From NCBI GenBank assembly GCA_964509845.1, contig CAZDZG010000008.1, positions 1 to 34,664 on the forward strand: a stretch of DNA of 34,664 bases, given 5' to 3'. The stretch is from WYZ-LMO6 sp964509845 (lineage in GTDB: Archaea > Hadarchaeota > Hadarchaeia > Hadarchaeales > WYZ-LMO6). Within the stretch, counting starts at the first letter, position 1. Each line of letters begins with the position of its first letter. The translations under genes were made by a program, and so were the position numbers. This document shows, in pieces, positions 22,615 to 30,510 of the stretch. The notes below the pieces were generated by a model that saw only the letters and a list, made by a program, of their open reading frames with translations, had not been told where the DNA came from and did no database searches.

Positions 22615-24605
22615 GCCCCCACCAGGATGCCCTTCACCTGGGCCCTTATCTGCTCGTCCGTGAAGTGCTGGGTGGTAATGGCCGCCGTCGGGCAGGAGGA
22701 GGCGCAGAGGCCGCAGCCCTTGCACAGGACCTCCTCCACCCTGGCCACGAACTTGCCCTCTCCCTTCTCCTCAAGCTTGATGGCGTCGAAGGGACACACG
22801 GAGACGCAGACCCTGCACCCGCTGCAGAGGTCCTCGTTCACCCTCGCCACGATGGGCTCCTTCACGATCTCCCCGGCGGAGAGGAAGCCCATGATCTTGG
22901 AGGCCGCCGCCATGGCCTCCGCGGTGGCGTCGTGGATGTCCATGGGTCCCAGGCAGCTCCCCGCCACGAAGATGCCGTCGGAGAGGGTCTCCACCGGCCT
23001 CAGCTTCTCGTGGGCCTCCAGCAGGAAGCCGTCGTGGCCCCTGGAGAGCTTCAGGAGCTTCGCCATCTTCTCTATGTCCGGGGAGGGGACCAGCCCTATG
23101 GCAAGCACCACCAGGTCGGCGTTCACCTCGTACAGGGTCTCCGTGGTGGTGTCGAAGACGTTGAAGCTCAGGGTCCCGTCGGGCTTCTGCTTCACCTCGG
23201 AGGGCAGGCCCCTGATGAACTTCACCCCCAGGTCCCTCACCCTCCGGTAGAACTCCTCAAAGCCCTTCCCCACCGTCCGCATGTCGTTGTAGCACACGTA
23301 AACGTCTATGTCCTTGCTCACGTATTCCTTCAGGAGGACGGCGTGCTTCAGGGTGGCGGTGCAGCCTATCCTGCAGCAGTACGGGTTGTACTTCTCGTCC
23401 CTGCTCCCCACGCACTGGATGAAGGCCACCACCCTCGGGACCTCCCCCGTCACGGGATTCACCACCTTCCCCCCGGTGGGGCCGTCGGAGTTGATCATCC
23501 GCTCGAACTCCATGCTGGTGATCACGTTCCTGTAAAGCCCGTACCCCAGCTGCGGAACCTTCCGGGCATCGAAGACCTCGCTCCCCACCGCCAGCAGGAT
23601 GGCCCCGGCCTCCACCTCGAGCACCTCGGGCTTCTGGTCCCAGTTGATGGCCCTGGCCTTGCAAACCTCCACGCACTTGCCGCAGACGGGCTTGCCCGGC
23701 TTGCTGTACTTCAGGTAAAGGCAGTTGGCCTCGTCCACGGTGGCCACCCTGGGAACGGCCTCGGGGAAAGGTATGTAGATGGCGGGCCTCTTGTCCAGCC
23801 CCACGTTCCACTCGTTCGGGACCTTGACGGGGCAGACCGCCATGCACTCCCTGCAGCCGGTGCAGAGGGCCGGGTCCACGTACCTGGGCTTCTTCAGGAT
23901 CTTCACCTTGAAGTTTCCGGCCGAGCCGCTGACCTCCAAGAGCTCGGAGTGGGTGAGGAGGGTGATGTTCTTGTGGGACTCCACCTCCGCCATCCTTGGG
24001 GTGAGGATGCAGGAGGCGCAGTCGAGGGAGGGGAAGACCTTGGAGAATTTGGCCATCCTGCCCCCTATGGTGGGGGATTTCTCCACCAGGAAGACCCTGT
24101 ACCCTCCGTAGGCAAGCTCCAAGGAGGCGATGATCCCCGCCACCCCCCCTCCCACCACCACCACGTTCCTGTTGATCTTCTCCACGATGGGGGTGAGCTC
24201 CGCCAGGTGCTTCGCCCTGGCCACCCCTCCCCTGACCAGCTCTATGGCCTTCTGGGTGGCCTCCGCGGGATGGTCCTTGTGCACCCAGGAGCACTGCTCC
24301 CTGGCGTTCACCCTCTCCAGCAGGTAGGGGTTGAGGCCGGCCTCCTGGAGGACCTCCATGAAGTGGGGCTGGTGCATGTTGAGGGTGCAGGCCACGATGA
24401 CCACCCGGTTCAGGTCTCGCTCCTTTATCACCTCCTTCATCCGCTTGGCGGCGGGGGAGGAGCACCAGTGCTCGTCCACCTCCACCGCCACCACCCCATC
24501 CATTTTCTCCGCCGCCTTCCTGACGGCCTCCAGGTCCACGAAGTCGGAGATGTTGCCCCCGCACTTGCAGAGAAAAACTCCGACCCTCGGGGCGGTGGCG
24601 GGCAT
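22611..24605 (-). CDS. hdrA: CoB-CoM heterodisulfide reductase-like subunit HdrA
   Basis: A 664-residue iron-sulfur flavoprotein, the bifurcating core of HdrABC complexes. Features in order: an N-terminal domain with FLCKCGGNI (residues about 11-19); FAD-binding VVVVGGGVAGIIASLELA (about 147-165) and the HdrA-specific SLDCASCILTPRM; a ferredoxin-like insert with CTGCRECMAVCP (about 247) and CGKCVEVCKA; and two C-terminal [4Fe-4S] motifs, CSGCRVCVSVCP (about 592) and CKGCGLCASSCP (about 628). HdrB and HdrC are not adjacent, so the final acceptor cannot be told: methanogen heterodisulfide or another thiol/electron carrier. Confidence 0.95.
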   Translation of the reverse strand: MPATAPRVGVFLCKCGGNISDFVDLEAVRKAAEKMDGVVAVEVDEHWCSSPAAKRMKEVIKERDLNRVVIVACTLNMHQPHFMEVLQEAGLNPYLLERVNAREQCSWVHKDHPAEATQKAIELVRGGVARAKHLAELTPIVEKINRNVVVVGGGVAGIIASLELAYGGYRVFLVEKSPTIGGRMAKFSKVFPSLDCASCILTPRMAEVESHKNITLLTHSELLEVSGSAGNFKVKILKKPRYVDPALCTGCRECMAVCPVKVPNEWNVGLDKRPAIYIPFPEAVPRVATVDEANCLYLKYSKPGKPVCGKCVEVCKARAINWDQKPEVLEVEAGAILLAVGSEVFDARKVPQLGYGLYRNVITSMEFERMINSDGPTGGKVVNPVTGEVPRVVAFIQCVGSRDEKYNPYCCRIGCTATLKHAVLLKEYVSKDIDVYVCYNDMRTVGKGFEEFYRRVRDLGVKFIRGLPSEVKQKPDGTLSFNVFDTTTETLYEVNADLVVLAIGLVPSPDIEKMAKLLKLSRGHDGFLLEAHEKLRPVETLSDGIFVAGSCLGPMDIHDATAEAMAAASKIMGFLSAGEIVKEPIVARVNEDLCSGCRVCVSVCPFDAIKLEEKGEGKFVARVEEVLCKGCGLCASSCPTAAITTQHFTDEQIRAQVKGILVGA

Positions 24606-24625
24606 AATCAACAACCTACTTGAAG

Positions 24626-24638
24626 GGATATTTAAGAA
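24626..24638. promoter_or_regulatory. Bidirectional TATA patch, hdrA / ParA-like gene
   Basis: GGATATTTAAGAA lies near the midpoint of start codons 24605 (minus) and 24664 (plus), about 27 bases from the first and 32 from the second. On the minus strand it reads CTTAAATAT. One element may drive both genes. Confidence 0.55.
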
Positions 24639-24663
24639 TTGTGGTGAAGCTGGGGGGAGAACC

Positions 24664-25365
24664 TTGAAGAAAATCGTCCTGGCCTCGGGAAAGGGGGGAG
24701 TGGGGCGCACCACCCTGACGGCCAACCTGGCCCTGGCGCTGGCCAGGAGGGGAAGAAAGACCATCGCGGTGGACGCCTGCCTCTCCTCCCCCAACCTCTC
24801 CCTCCTCTTCAAGCTGGAGAGGGCCCCCTACGCCCTCAACGACGTGCTCAGGGGGGAGATCTCTCCTGCGGGGGCCCTGTACGAGGGGCCGCACGGGCTG
24901 CGCCTCCTCCCCTCCAGGGTCTCGGAGAGCCTGGAGAGGACGGACCTCTCCAGGCTTCCCCCCATCCTGCAGGGACTGGAGGGGGAGGCGGAGTTCCTCC
25001 TGCTGGACACCCCGGGAATGAGGAGGGAAACGCTGGCGGCGCTGGGGCCGGAGCAGGTGGTCCTCCTCCTGACCCTCCCCGAGATCACCTCCCTTTCCGA
25101 TACCCTCCGCACCAAGGTCCTCCTGGAGTTCCTGGGGGTGAGCCCCAGGGGGGTGGTGCTGAACAGGGTGAGGGGGAAAGACTACGAGTTCCCGGCCGGG
25201 GAGATAAGGCGCCTGCTCGACCTTCCCATCCTGGCGGAGGTCCCCGAGGACCCGAACGTGAGGAGGGCCTGGAGGAGGGGGGAGCCGGTGCTGGAGCTTT
25301 ACCCCCGCTCCCCCGCCTCCCTGGCCCTCGCGGAGCTGGCCGGCAGGCTGGAGAGGGCTAAGTAG
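24664..25365 (+). CDS. MinD/ParA-like protein with altered Walker A
   Basis: A 233-residue SIMIBI-class protein, clearly paralogous to the ATPase at 25745-26467 (shared RGKDYEFP/GKDTDLP and SPASLALAE/SPASRALEG blocks). The P-loop is SGKGGVGRTTLTA: the signature Lys10 is kept, but the invariant phosphate-binding Lys is Arg15. The A' motif reads DACLSSPN where DAD is usual. Walker B is FLLLDTPG. It may bind nucleotide weakly or act as a non-hydrolysing partner. Start is a TTG; no ATG or GTG is available in frame. The C-terminus overlaps the convergent two-TM gene by 8 bases. Family is sure, activity is not. Confidence 0.87.
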   Translation: MKKIVLASGKGGVGRTTLTANLALALARRGRKTIAVDACLSSPNLSLLFKLERAPYALNDVLRGEISPAGALYEGPHGLRLLPSRVSESLERTDLSRLPPILQGLEGEAEFLLLDTPGMRRETLAALGPEQVVLLLTLPEITSLSDTLRTKVLLEFLGVSPRGVVLNRVRGKDYEFPAGEIRRLLDLPILAEVPEDPNVRRAWRRGEPVLELYPRSPASLALAELAGRLERAK

Positions 25366-25723
25366 CGGCCTCCTCGAAGTGCTCGAGCAGGGCCTTCCTG
25401 TACCTGGACAGGAGGAGGTCCCTGCTGCGCTCCAGCCTCCTCACCCTCCTCTCCACCCCCCGCACGAAGAGCAGGACGACCAGCAGGGGGGCGGCGGCGG
25501 CCGCCGCCAGGAGGGGAAGGGCCCGGGGAACCCTGGTGAGGAGGGAGGGTTCAGAGAAAAGGATCAGGAGGAAGAAAATGGAGAGTCCCAGGATCCAGGA
25601 GAGGAAGCTGAACTTCCACAGCTGCTTGGTGTATCCCCACTCGAAGCGGGAGAGACGGCGAAGCTCCCTCTCCGCCACCTCCAGCCTGCGGCGCAGCTGC
25701 TGGATCTCCGCTTTCTCCCCCAC
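25358..25723 (-). CDS. Two-TM coiled-coil membrane protein
   Basis: A 121-residue protein of unknown family. Residues 1-35 are charged and heptad-like (KAEIQQLRRRLEVAERELRR); two membrane segments follow (FLSWILGLSIFFLLILF and LPLLAAAAAAPLLVVLLFV, the second with six alanines in a row); the C-terminal 35 residues are again basic and helical. Both tails probably face the cytosol. It begins 21 bases after the MinD-like gene stop and so is co-transcribed with it, which suggests a membrane anchor or receptor for that ATPase. GTG at 25723 is chosen; TTG one codon upstream is possible. Confidence 0.7.
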   Translation of the reverse strand: MGEKAEIQQLRRRLEVAERELRRLSRFEWGYTKQLWKFSFLSWILGLSIFFLLILFSEPSLLTRVPRALPLLAAAAAAPLLVVLLFVRGVERRVRRLERSRDLLLSRYRKALLEHFEEAAT

Positions 25724-25744
25724 CAAGAGAGAGTGGACCTCGGG

Positions 25745-26467
25745 CTATAAAGAAGATGCGGGCCTCCTCCTCAAGAGGGCGGCGGCGATCCCCTCCAGGG
25801 CCCTGGAGGCGGGGGACCTGGGGGAGTGCAGGACCAGCGGTTTCCCGCTGGCCAGGGCCCTTCCCACCTCCTCATCCTCCGGCACGGTCCCCAGGATGGG
25901 TAGCTCGAGGAGGGATTCTATCTCCTCCAGGGGAAGGTCCGTGTCCTTTCCCAGCACCCGGTTGACCACCACCCCCAGCGTGGTAACCCCAAACTCCCTG
26001 GCCAGCTTCCTGACCTTCAGGGCCTCCGCCACGGAGAGGGGATCGGGGTTGATCACCAGCACCAGCTGGGAGGAGACGGAGAGGGCGGTGGAGAAGTCCT
26101 CCTCGAAGCCCGAGGGGCAGTCCACCAGCACGTAGTCGGCCCTCCTGGAGAGCCTCCCCATCACCGCCCTCAGGCGCTCCAGCCTGATCTGCCCCAGCTC
26201 CTTCAGGGAAAGCCCTCCCTGCAGCACCTCCAGCCTGGGCAGGACCCGGTGCAGGGCCTCCTCCACCCTGACCTTCTCCGCCAGCACGTCGTGGAGGGTG
26301 AACCTCTCCTCCAAACCGAAGAGCAGGCCCAGATCGGGCATCCTCACGTCCGCGTCGAGCAGCACCACCCTTTTCCCCCTCCTGGCCAGACAGACACCCA
26401 GGTTGGCCGATACCATCGTCTTGCCCGTTCCCCCCTTTCCTGAGGCGAAGGAGATCACGCGGGCCAT
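25745..26467 (-). CDS. MinD-like ATPase
   Basis: A 240-residue MinD/ParA-family ATPase with a complete deviant Walker A (SGKGGTGKTMVSANLG, Lys11 and Lys16), switch DADVRMPDLGLLFGLE and Walker B VLVDCPSGFEED. Archaeal MinD homologues bind membranes in the ATP state and place or organise surface and chemosensory structures rather than dividing cells. The tail ALEGIAAALLRRR could be a short amphipathic membrane helix. ATG at 26467 starts just before the first strand. It is upstream of the two-TM gene and diverges from a pilin-like gene. Confidence 0.9.
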   Translation of the reverse strand: MARVISFASGKGGTGKTMVSANLGVCLARRGKRVVLLDADVRMPDLGLLFGLEERFTLHDVLAEKVRVEEALHRVLPRLEVLQGGLSLKELGQIRLERLRAVMGRLSRRADYVLVDCPSGFEEDFSTALSVSSQLVLVINPDPLSVAEALKVRKLAREFGVTTLGVVVNRVLGKDTDLPLEEIESLLELPILGTVPEDEEVGRALASGKPLVLHSPRSPASRALEGIAAALLRRRPASSL

Positions 26468-26484
26468 ACCATCCTGTTGCTCCC

Positions 26485-26513
26485 GCGGCGCTAAAAGGAT
26501 GGCAATCCGCCGC
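26485..26513. repeat. Inverted repeat around the MinD-gene promoter
   Basis: GCGGCG (26485-26490) and CGCCGC (26508-26513) form 6-base arms around a 17-base spacer containing CTAAAAGG, which on the minus strand (CCTTTTAG) is a plausible TATA for the gene starting at 26467. It may be an operator, or chance in GC-rich DNA. Confidence 0.35.
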
Positions 26514-26539
26514 AAACAGGGCGGAAAACCTTAATATGG

Positions 26540-26552
26540 CCTTTTTATAACC
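26540..26552 (+). promoter_or_regulatory. TATA element of the pilin-like gene
   Basis: CCTTTTTATAACC is centred about 24 bases before the ATG at 26570, giving a leaderless mRNA. This is one of the clearest TATA boxes in the window; TTAATATGG a little upstream (26531-26539) is a second AT block. Confidence 0.6.
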
Positions 26553-26569
26553 TATAAACGGTGGAAAGG

Positions 26570-26971
26570 ATGGTTGGAAGGAAGGGACAGGGGGCCATCG
26601 AGTATCTGCTGATTCTGGCCGCCGTGCTCATCGTGGTGGCGGGGGCCGTCTATTACGTGACCAGGACCGGGGGCTTCCCCACCATGTCCTTCACTGCCGC
26701 CGTGCGTTCCGACAACAACGTGATCCTGACCGTGGGAGGACCGAGCGGGACCATCAAGGACGGAGACTGGGAGTACCGCGCAAAGACTGCCGCGGGGACC
26801 ATCCTGGGTAGCTGGACGGCTGGCTCGGGAGAACTGAGCGAGGGTGTCAGCGTCATCCTCACCGGATTGAAGACCTACGTGGACGCCGGCCAGCTGGGAG
26901 TGGGGGACAAGGTCCAGATCAGGCACAAGCCTTCCGGCCACGTCTACGACGTACCCATAGCGCAGGGCTGA
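26570..26971 (+). CDS. Class III signal peptide pilin-like protein
   Basis: A 133-residue exported protein. The N-terminus MVGRKGQGAIEYLLILAAV is a class III archaeal signal: a basic RKG, then Q at +1 and E at +5, and a hydrophobic stretch (LLILAAVLIVVAGAVYYV) that would form the pilus core helix after cleavage between Gly and Gln by an EppA/PibD-like peptidase. The rest is a small beta-rich domain with no cysteines (VILTVGGPSGTIKDGDWEYRAKT). Start at 26570 fits both TATA spacing and signal length; a GTG at 26561 is the alternative. No assembly ATPase or membrane platform is in the window. Confidence 0.9.
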   Translation: MVGRKGQGAIEYLLILAAVLIVVAGAVYYVTRTGGFPTMSFTAAVRSDNNVILTVGGPSGTIKDGDWEYRAKTAAGTILGSWTAGSGELSEGVSVILTGLKTYVDAGQLGVGDKVQIRHKPSGHVYDVPIAQG

Positions 26972-26972
26972 G

Positions 26973-26995
26973 TTCTTTTTCCTTTTTTCACTTTT
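26973..26995 (+). terminator. T-rich terminator after the pilin-like gene
   Basis: Directly after the TGA the plus strand has three closely spaced T runs (TTCTTTTT, CCTTTTTT, CTTTT), the typical archaeal intrinsic terminator. It isolates the pilin gene from the shikimate operon. Confidence 0.65.
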
Positions 26996-27021
26996 CCCGC
27001 TCTCCCCAGCCCTTCCTGCCA

Positions 27022-27031
27022 ACTTTTTAAT
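27022..27031 (+). promoter_or_regulatory. TATA element of the aromatic operon
   Basis: ACTTTTTAAT is about 35 bases before the ATG at 27062. This predicts a short leader containing the ribosome-binding sequence GAGGTGA, unlike the leaderless pattern elsewhere in the window. Confidence 0.5.
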
Positions 27032-27061
27032 CCCGGCCGCCGGGAGTAGAGAGGTGACCGG

Positions 27062-27862
27062 ATGTCCTCGGTGGGCAAGGAGATAAGGCTGGAGCGGATC
27101 ATCGACCGGCGGACCAAGCGGACGGTCATCGTCCCGATGGACCACGGGCTGAGCATGGGGCCCCTCAAGGGCCTGGAGAACATGGAGGAGATCATAGACA
27201 GGGTGGCAAGGGGAGGGGCCAACGCGGTGGTCCTGCACAAGGGGATAGTGAGGGCGGGGCACCGCGGGTACGGGAGGGACATAGGCCTCATCGTCCACCT
27301 CAGCGGCAGCACCTCCCTCGGTCCCAATCCCAACTGCAAGGTTCCGGTGGCCACGGTGGAGGAGGCCATAAGGCTGGGGGCGGACGGGGTGTCCGTTCAC
27401 ATCAACGTGGGGGCGGAGAACGAGGGGGAGCAGCTCTCCCACCTGGGGGAGGTGGCCAGGAAGTGCGAGCTCTGGGGGATGCCCCTCTTCGCCATGATGT
27501 ACCCCAGGGGGCCGAAGGTGAAGAGCGAGCACGACCCCTCGGCCGTGGCCCACGCGGCCAGGGTGGGGGCGGAGCTGGGGGCCGACATCGTGAAGACCGT
27601 TTACACGGGGGACGTCGATTCCTTCCGGGAGGTGGTGAGGGGATGCCCCGTTCCCGTGGTGATAGCGGGGGGACCGAAGCTGGAGACGGAGGTGGACGTG
27701 CTCAGGCTGGCCAGGGAGGCCATGGAGGCTGGGGCCATAGGGGTTTCCATAGGGAGGAACGTCTTCCAGCACCCCAACCCCGAGGGGATGGTGAGGGCCC
27801 TCTGCAGGATCGTGCACGAGAACTGGTCCGTGGAGGAGGCCAGGGAGGAGCTGAAGCGGTGA
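27062..27862 (+). CDS. aroA': 2-amino-3,7-dideoxy-D-threo-hept-6-ulosonate synthase
   Basis: A 266-residue aldolase-fold (FBP aldolase class I-like) enzyme that opens the archaeal route to dehydroquinate. Motifs: VPMDHGLSMGP, HKGIVRAGHRGYG, LGADGVSVHINVGAENE, MMYPRGPKVKSEHD, ADIVKTVYTGD with the Schiff-base Lys, and VIAGGPK and GAIGVSIGRNVFQH for phosphate binding. It is fused by a GTGA overlap to dehydroquinate synthase II, which distinguishes it from a sugar-pathway aldolase. Confidence 0.94.
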   Translation: MSSVGKEIRLERIIDRRTKRTVIVPMDHGLSMGPLKGLENMEEIIDRVARGGANAVVLHKGIVRAGHRGYGRDIGLIVHLSGSTSLGPNPNCKVPVATVEEAIRLGADGVSVHINVGAENEGEQLSHLGEVARKCELWGMPLFAMMYPRGPKVKSEHDPSAVAHAARVGAELGADIVKTVYTGDVDSFREVVRGCPVPVVIAGGPKLETEVDVLRLAREAMEAGAIGVSIGRNVFQHPNPEGMVRALCRIVHENWSVEEAREELKR

Positions 27863-28971
27863 GGGCCGCGGGCCGCAAGCTTTACTGGGTGAAGGCGGAA
27901 AGGGGGGGAAGCCTGGATCCCCTCCTCCTCTCCCTCGCCCTGGAGGCGGGGGCGGAGGTGGTGTGGGTCCCCGGAGGGGAAGCGGAGAGGGTGAAGAGGA
28001 GGGGGGTGGTGAGGGTCCTCTCGGAGGAGAACCTCCCCCAGGTGGACATCCTCCTCCTCAGGCTCTCCTCCCCCTCGGAGGTGGCTGAAGTGGAGAGGAG
28101 GGCGGCGGAGGCGAGGAGGGAGGGGAAGGAGGCCTCCGTCCTGGTGGAGCTCAGGGACAAGGAGATGGAGAGGGCCGCCGTGAGGGTGGCGGGGGTGGCG
28201 GACTACGTGGTGGTGAGGGGGGAGGACTGGAAGATCATACCGCTGGAGAACCTCATCGCTGCCCTGCAGGGAAGGGGCAGGCTGCTGGCCTACGTGCGGA
28301 GCGCGGAGGAGGCGGAGGTGGCCCTTCAGACCCTGGAGAGGGGGGCGGACGGGGTGCTCCTGGATCCTCCCGGCCCGGAGGAGGTGAGGAGGACCGGGGG
28401 GGTGGTGGGGAGGGAGAGCATGACCAGGCTGGAGCTGGTGCCCGCCAGGGTGGTGAGGGTGAGGCCGGTGGGCCTGGGGGACAGGGTATGCGTGGACACC
28501 TGCTCCCTCCTCAGGGAGGGTGAGGGGATGCTGGTGGGGAGCCAGGCGGAGGGCCTCTTCCTGGTGCACTCCGAGACGATTAAGAGCGAGTTCGTGGAGA
28601 CCCGCCCCTTCAGGGTGAACGCGGGTGCCGTGCACGCCTACATCGCGGTTCCGGGGGGGAGGACCAGGTACCTCTCCGAGCTTTGCTCGGGTGAGGAGGT
28701 GCTGGTGGTGGATGCCCAGGGGAACGCCAGGGCGGAGGTGGTGGGGAGGGTCAAGATAGAGCGCAGGCCGCTGGTGATGGTGGAGGCCTCCGTGGAGGGG
28801 CGCAGCCTGAAGGTGGTGCTGCAGAACGCGGAGACCATAAACCTGGTGGGGAAGGAGGGGAGGCCCCTTCCCGTGACGGGGCTCAGGGAGGGCGATGAGG
28901 TGCTGGTCCACCTCTCCGGAAAGGGAAGGCACTTCGGAATGGCGGTGGACGAGACCGTGATAGAGAGGTGA
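27859..28971 (+). CDS. aroB': 3-dehydroquinate synthase II
   Basis: A 370-residue archaeal-type enzyme that oxidatively deaminates and cyclises the previous product to 3-dehydroquinate with NAD. It contains VADYVVVRGEDWKIIPLENLIAALQG, GADGVLLDPPGPEEV, VGLGDRVCVDTCSLLREGEGMLVGSQAEGLFLVHSE (28462-28571) and FRVNAGAVHAYIAVPGGRTRYLSEL, all characteristic of the family; it is not related to bacterial AroB. GTG start in the GTGA overlap. Four bases then separate it from aroD. Confidence 0.95.
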   Translation: MRAAGRKLYWVKAERGGSLDPLLLSLALEAGAEVVWVPGGEAERVKRRGVVRVLSEENLPQVDILLLRLSSPSEVAEVERRAAEARREGKEASVLVELRDKEMERAAVRVAGVADYVVVRGEDWKIIPLENLIAALQGRGRLLAYVRSAEEAEVALQTLERGADGVLLDPPGPEEVRRTGGVVGRESMTRLELVPARVVRVRPVGLGDRVCVDTCSLLREGEGMLVGSQAEGLFLVHSETIKSEFVETRPFRVNAGAVHAYIAVPGGRTRYLSELCSGEEVLVVDAQGNARAEVVGRVKIERRPLVMVEASVEGRSLKVVLQNAETINLVGKEGRPLPVTGLREGDEVLVHLSGKGRHFGMAVDETVIER

Positions 28972-28975
28972 GGGC

Positions 28976-29677
28976 TTGGGCTTCCTGCGGCTGGGAGAGA
29001 GGAGGGTGACCACCCCAGCCGTCTGCGGTTCCGTGCTGGAGCGGACGGTGGAGGGAATGGTGAGGGCGAGGAGGAGGGCGGAGGAGGGGGGGGCCGGGGT
29101 GGTGGAGCTGCGCCTAGACGGACTGGAGGAGAGGCCCAGGTGGGGGAGGCTGCTGGGGGGAAGGCTCCCGGTGATCCTCACCTACCGGCCCGAGCGGGAG
29201 GGGGGACTCTTCCGGGGAGGGGAGGAGGAGAGGGTGGAGAGGCTGGAGGAGGGAATGGAGGAGGGGGCCCCCTGCGTGGACCTGGAGCTCTCCACCCCTC
29301 CCGGGCTCCGCAGGAGGATCCTGGCCGGGGCCAGGCGGAGGGGGGTGACCGTGATCCTCTCCCACCACGAGCTCTCCGGGGTTCCGCCCCTCCGCAGGCT
29401 GGCCGGGCTGGTGAGGAGGATGGCGGGGGAGGGTGAGGTGGTGAAGGTGGTGGCGGCGGCCAGGAGCGCGGAGGAGGCGGTGAGGATGCTGGAGCTCTAC
29501 CGGACCAGGCCCCCCTTTCCCCTGATCTCCTTCGCCATGGGGGAGCAGGGGACCTTCACCAGGATCCTCTCCGCCCTCCTGGGCTCCCCCCTGGTTTACG
29601 CCTCGGTGGGCAGGCCCACCGCCCCCGGGCAGCTGGACGTGAGGACCACCAGCAAGCTGCTGGAGATGGTGCGGTGA
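28976..29677 (+). CDS. aroD: 3-dehydroquinate dehydratase, type I
   Basis: A 233-residue (beta/alpha)8 enzyme forming 3-dehydroshikimate through a Schiff base. Key segments are VELRLDGLE, VILTYRP, SHHEL with the catalytic His, VVKVVAAARS with the Schiff-base Lys, FAMGEQGTFTRIL and GSPLVYASVG with APGQLDV at the end. It starts with TTG, preceded by GAGGTGAGGG, and is coupled to aroE by GTGA. Confidence 0.94.
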   Translation: MGFLRLGERRVTTPAVCGSVLERTVEGMVRARRRAEEGGAGVVELRLDGLEERPRWGRLLGGRLPVILTYRPEREGGLFRGGEEERVERLEEGMEEGAPCVDLELSTPPGLRRRILAGARRRGVTVILSHHELSGVPPLRRLAGLVRRMAGEGEVVKVVAAARSAEEAVRMLELYRTRPPFPLISFAMGEQGTFTRILSALLGSPLVYASVGRPTAPGQLDVRTTSKLLEMVR

Positions 29678-30510
29678 TCTCCTCCAGGACCAAGGTGTTC
29701 GCCCTCATTGGGGATCCGGTGGAGGGGAGCCTCTCCCCTCCCATGTACAACGCGGCCTTCAGGCACCTGGGAATGGACTGCGTCTACGTGGCCTTCAGGG
29801 TCCCCTCCACCTCCCTCCGGGAGGCCGTGCGGGGGGTGAGGGCCATGGGGATAAGGGGGCTCAACGTCACCCACCCCCACAAGCTCTCCATCCTCCCCCT
29901 GCTGGACGACCTCCACCCCTCCGCCCGCGAGGTGGGGGCGGTGAACACGGTGAAAAACGAGGAGGGGAGGCTGGTGGGCTTCAACACCGACGGGGAGGGT
30001 GCGGTCAACTTCCTGAGGGAGAGGCTCGGCTCGCTGAGGGGGAGCAGGGTGGTGATCCTTGGGGCGGGAGGGGCGGCCAGGGCCCTGGCCTTCTCCCTCC
30101 TGAGGGAGGGGGTGGAGCTGACGGTGCTCAACCGGACCCCCTCCAGGGCCAGGAGGCTGGTCCTGGAGCTCAGGAGGAGGGGAGGGAAGGCGGAGTGGGG
30201 AGGGCTGGGGAGGGAGGAAATAAGGGGGGCCCTCTCCGGGGCCGACCTCCTCATCAACGCCACCCCCGTGGGGATGGACAGCACGGAGACCCTGGTCACC
30301 TCCGACCTCATGCACCGGGACCTCTTCGTGCTGGACCTGGTCTACCATCCCCCCGAGACCGCCCTGATGAGGGAGGCGAGGAGGGCGGGGGCGAGGGCGG
30401 AGAACGGACTGGGGATGCTGCTGCACCAGGCCGCCCTGGCCTTCACCCTCTTCACCGGGAGGAAGGCCCCGCTGGAGGTGATGAGGAGGGCCCTGAGGGG
30501 GAGAAAATGA
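29674..30510 (+). CDS. aroE: Shikimate dehydrogenase
   Basis: A 278-residue NADP-dependent enzyme reducing dehydroshikimate to shikimate. Substrate-binding SLSPPMYN, the catalytic Lys in NVTHPHK and Asp in GFNTDGEGAV are all present, with the cofactor loop GAGGAARA and NRTPSRA, then NATPVGM and the C-terminal ENGLGMLLHQAALAF. Start GTG overlaps aroD and the stop overlaps tyrA (ATGA). Confidence 0.96.
   Translation: MISSRTKVFALIGDPVEGSLSPPMYNAAFRHLGMDCVYVAFRVPSTSLREAVRGVRAMGIRGLNVTHPHKLSILPLLDDLHPSAREVGAVNTVKNEEGRLVGFNTDGEGAVNFLRERLGSLRGSRVVILGAGGAARALAFSLLREGVELTVLNRTPSRARRLVLELRRRGGKAEWGGLGREEIRGALSGADLLINATPVGMDSTETLVTSDLMHRDLFVLDLVYHPPETALMREARRAGARAENGLGMLLHQAALAFTLFTGRKAPLEVMRRALRGRK

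Noticed and set aside
20998..24623. Long plus-strand frames (750 and 652 codons) over hypF, mvhD and hdrA
   Set aside because: Both are out of frame with hypF or antisense to hdrA and mvhD, lack any domain, and are compositionally biased.
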